This document shows positions 4,928-5,548 of a stretch of 5,548 nt of DNA, in pieces; within the stretch, counting starts at the first letter, position 1; the number at the start of each line of letters is the position of its first letter. A program made the translations under genes and the position numbers. Source of the stretch: Erysipelotrichaceae bacterium. Lineage in GTDB: Bacteria > Bacillota_I > Bacilli_A > Erysipelotrichales > Erysipelotrichaceae. The notes below the pieces were generated by a model, which was not told where the DNA came from, searched no databases, and saw only the letters and a program-made list of their open reading frames with translations. The stretch covers positions 1 through 5,548 of the forward strand of contig DOKQ01000090.1 in NCBI GenBank assembly GCA_003510215.1, given 5' to 3'.

Positions 4928-4962
4928 AAAAACGCATCGGGGGTGATTCCGATGCGTTTTTT
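4928..4962. terminator. Strong bidirectional terminator between convergent genes
   Basis: CGCATCGG (4933-4940) pairs perfectly with CCGATGCG (4949-4956) around an 8-nt loop, flanked by AAAAA (4928-4932) and TTTTTT (4957-4962). The symmetric A and T tracts let it terminate the nitroreductase operon on the plus strand and the small membrane gene (stop at 4968) on the minus strand. Confidence 0.9.
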
Positions 4963-4967
4963 AACGA

Positions 4968-5207
4968 CTAAATTTTTGTAGGAAATCTGAGGTTTCGATT
5001 TTTTGCTTTTTCAGACTCTGAATTCTTGTTAATGAGATGTGCGCTCAGTGCCGTAAAGAACAAAGATAACAGAAGAAACAGATATCCTTCCCAGGATCGT
5101 ATCTCAACAAAAAAGTTAAGAAATAAATTCAGAGACAGTAAAAACATAAACATAGATAAGAATAAGTGGAATCTGGAATTCATCAATAGTTTTAACATGT
5201 TTTGCAT
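4968..5207 (-). CDS. Small two-helix membrane protein, 79 residues, unknown function
   Basis: The start has an excellent ribosome site, GGGGAGGG, 5 nt upstream on the minus strand, and the stop lies 5 bp from a terminator that also works on this strand. The protein has two very hydrophobic Leu/Phe-rich segments, about residues 13-34 and 41-60, joined by a short charged loop (EIRSWEG). A polar, basic C-terminal tail (NKNSESEKAKNRNLRFPTKI) follows. This predicts a membrane hairpin with a charged tail. I do not recognise the family. It stands alone between the nitroreductase operon and a minus-strand ABC permease; the terminator at 5306-5336 separates it from that permease, so it is probably monocistronic. 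No convincing -35/-10 pair was found, though TATATA/TATAAA-like sequence lies around 5225-5235. An ORF on the opposite strand (5026-5307) lacks a ribosome site and is disfavoured. Confidence 0.7.
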   Translation of the reverse strand: MQNMLKLLMNSRFHLFLSMFMFLLSLNLFLNFFVEIRSWEGYLFLLLSLFFTALSAHLINKNSESEKAKNRNLRFPTKI

Positions 5208-5212
5208 CGTTG

Positions 5213-5220
5213 CCCTCCCC
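5213..5220 (-). promoter_or_regulatory. Ribosome-binding site supporting the 79-aa gene
   Basis: GGGGAGGG on the minus strand ends 5 nt before the ATG at 5207. It is the main evidence that this small, composition-biased ORF is a real gene and that translation starts at Met1 rather than Met4. Confidence 0.65.
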
Positions 5221-5305
5221 GCGATATTTTATATAGAATCTACGTCTGAACTCATTTTAGCATGTGTGTATTTTGAAGTAAAGCTGTTCAAAAAGTCACT
5301 GACTT

Positions 5306-5336
5306 AAAAAAGGCGAGTTATTGTTACTTGCCTTTT
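5306..5336 (-). terminator. Terminator of the minus-strand ABC permease
   Basis: AAAAGGCGAGT (5308-5318) pairs with ACTTGCCTTTT (5326-5336) with one G-T pair and a 7-nt loop. On the minus strand the stem is followed by a T-tract (5311-5306). It begins 5 bp after the permease stop. The plus strand also has TTTT after the stem, so some bidirectional activity is possible. Confidence 0.8.
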
Positions 5337-5341
5337 AATAC

Positions 5342-5548
5342 TTATGCTTCATTTTTAATTGCATCAATCATATTCTCTTTCATTACAACCTTGGTCGTAA
5401 CACTCATGGTTATCAGCACAATGGTAAAGACGACCAGGAAGATGAAGATAAAGTGTGTATAAGGGAACGGTACGGTTGATTCAAACCCTTCGGATATCAC
5501 CCATCGGACACCGAACATAGCAGCGATGGAAAGAGGAATGGATAGAAG
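5342..5548 (-). CDS. FtsX-like ABC transporter permease, C-terminal end (5' end outside the window)
   Basis: The minus-strand frame is open from the right edge to TAA at 5344-5342, giving the last 68 residues. The sequence starts LLSIPLSIAAMFGVRWVISE, then has a periplasmic-type loop (GFESTVPFPY), a membrane helix (HFIFIFLVVFTIVLITMSV) and the tail TTKVVMKENMIDAIKNEA. A final helix followed by a basic stretch and E-N-x-I-D-A-I-x-x-E is the usual end of FtsX/MacB-type permeases, where ENPIEALR-like endings recur. The partner ATPase should lie further right, outside the window. It is unlikely to pair with the ATPase at 921, which has its own permease and faces the other way. The family call rests on a short tail only. 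Confidence 0.7.
   Translation of the reverse strand, partial: LLSIPLSIAAMFGVRWVISEGFESTVPFPYTHFIFIFLVVFTIVLITMSVTTKVVMKENMIDAIKNEA

Noticed and set aside
4928..4962. Hairpin considered as an attachment site or mobile-element end
   Set aside because: The GC-rich stem with flanking A and T tracts between convergent genes is fully explained as a bidirectional terminator. No direct repeats or integrase are nearby.
5026..5307. Plus-strand 93-aa ORF opposite the 79-aa membrane gene
   Set aside because: Its TTG start has no ribosome site and it follows directly after a strong terminator with no promoter. The minus-strand frame has a near-consensus ribosome site and a terminator.

Overview
The window looks like chromosomal DNA from a low-G+C Gram-positive bacterium (Bacillota). 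The evidence is AT-rich sequence, strong AGGAGG-type Shine-Dalgarno sites, sigma-A-like promoters and compact hairpin/T-tract terminators. An Erysipelotrichales- or Lactobacillales-like host is possible, but the sequence alone does not fix the taxon. No rRNA, tRNA, CRISPR array, transposase or phage gene was seen.

Left part (1-1650): the 3' end of an FtsX-like ABC permease with a large extracytoplasmic domain is followed 5 bp later by its MacB/LolD-type ATPase. The operon ends at a hairpin terminator. Immediately beyond lies the convergent terminator of a minus-strand regulator.

Middle (1630-3840): this is the least ordinary section. A minus-strand XRE-family regulator with two C-terminal membrane helices diverges from a unit encoding an unrecognised 136-aa protein and a 70-aa two-helix membrane protein. 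The 187-bp divergent region has a good minus-strand promoter, with a GCAAC-N5-GTTGC inverted repeat covering its -35 box. Downstream of the small membrane gene lie two further inverted repeats, then a promoter and a second XRE-family regulator, this one with four predicted membrane helices. Two membrane-tethered one-component regulators therefore flank a small orphan gene pair. A signalling or cell-envelope/antimicrobial-response role is possible, but that is inference.

Right part (3840-5548): a promoter with an AGGTT-N5-AACCT palindrome in its spacer drives a two-gene operon. Its genes, a flavin reductase-like FMN-binding protein and a small nitroreductase, overlap by ATGA. The operon ends at a strong, probably bidirectional terminator, shared with a convergent 79-aa two-helix membrane protein on the minus strand. 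The right edge holds the C-terminal end of another minus-strand FtsX-like ABC permease and its terminator.

The genes read as three or four independent transcription units rather than one system. The most plausible candidate for something undescribed is the 2127-3786 block: the orphan pair, the two membrane-anchored regulators and the surrounding palindromes. Nothing in it matches a known defence, retron or toxin-antitoxin architecture that I can recognise.
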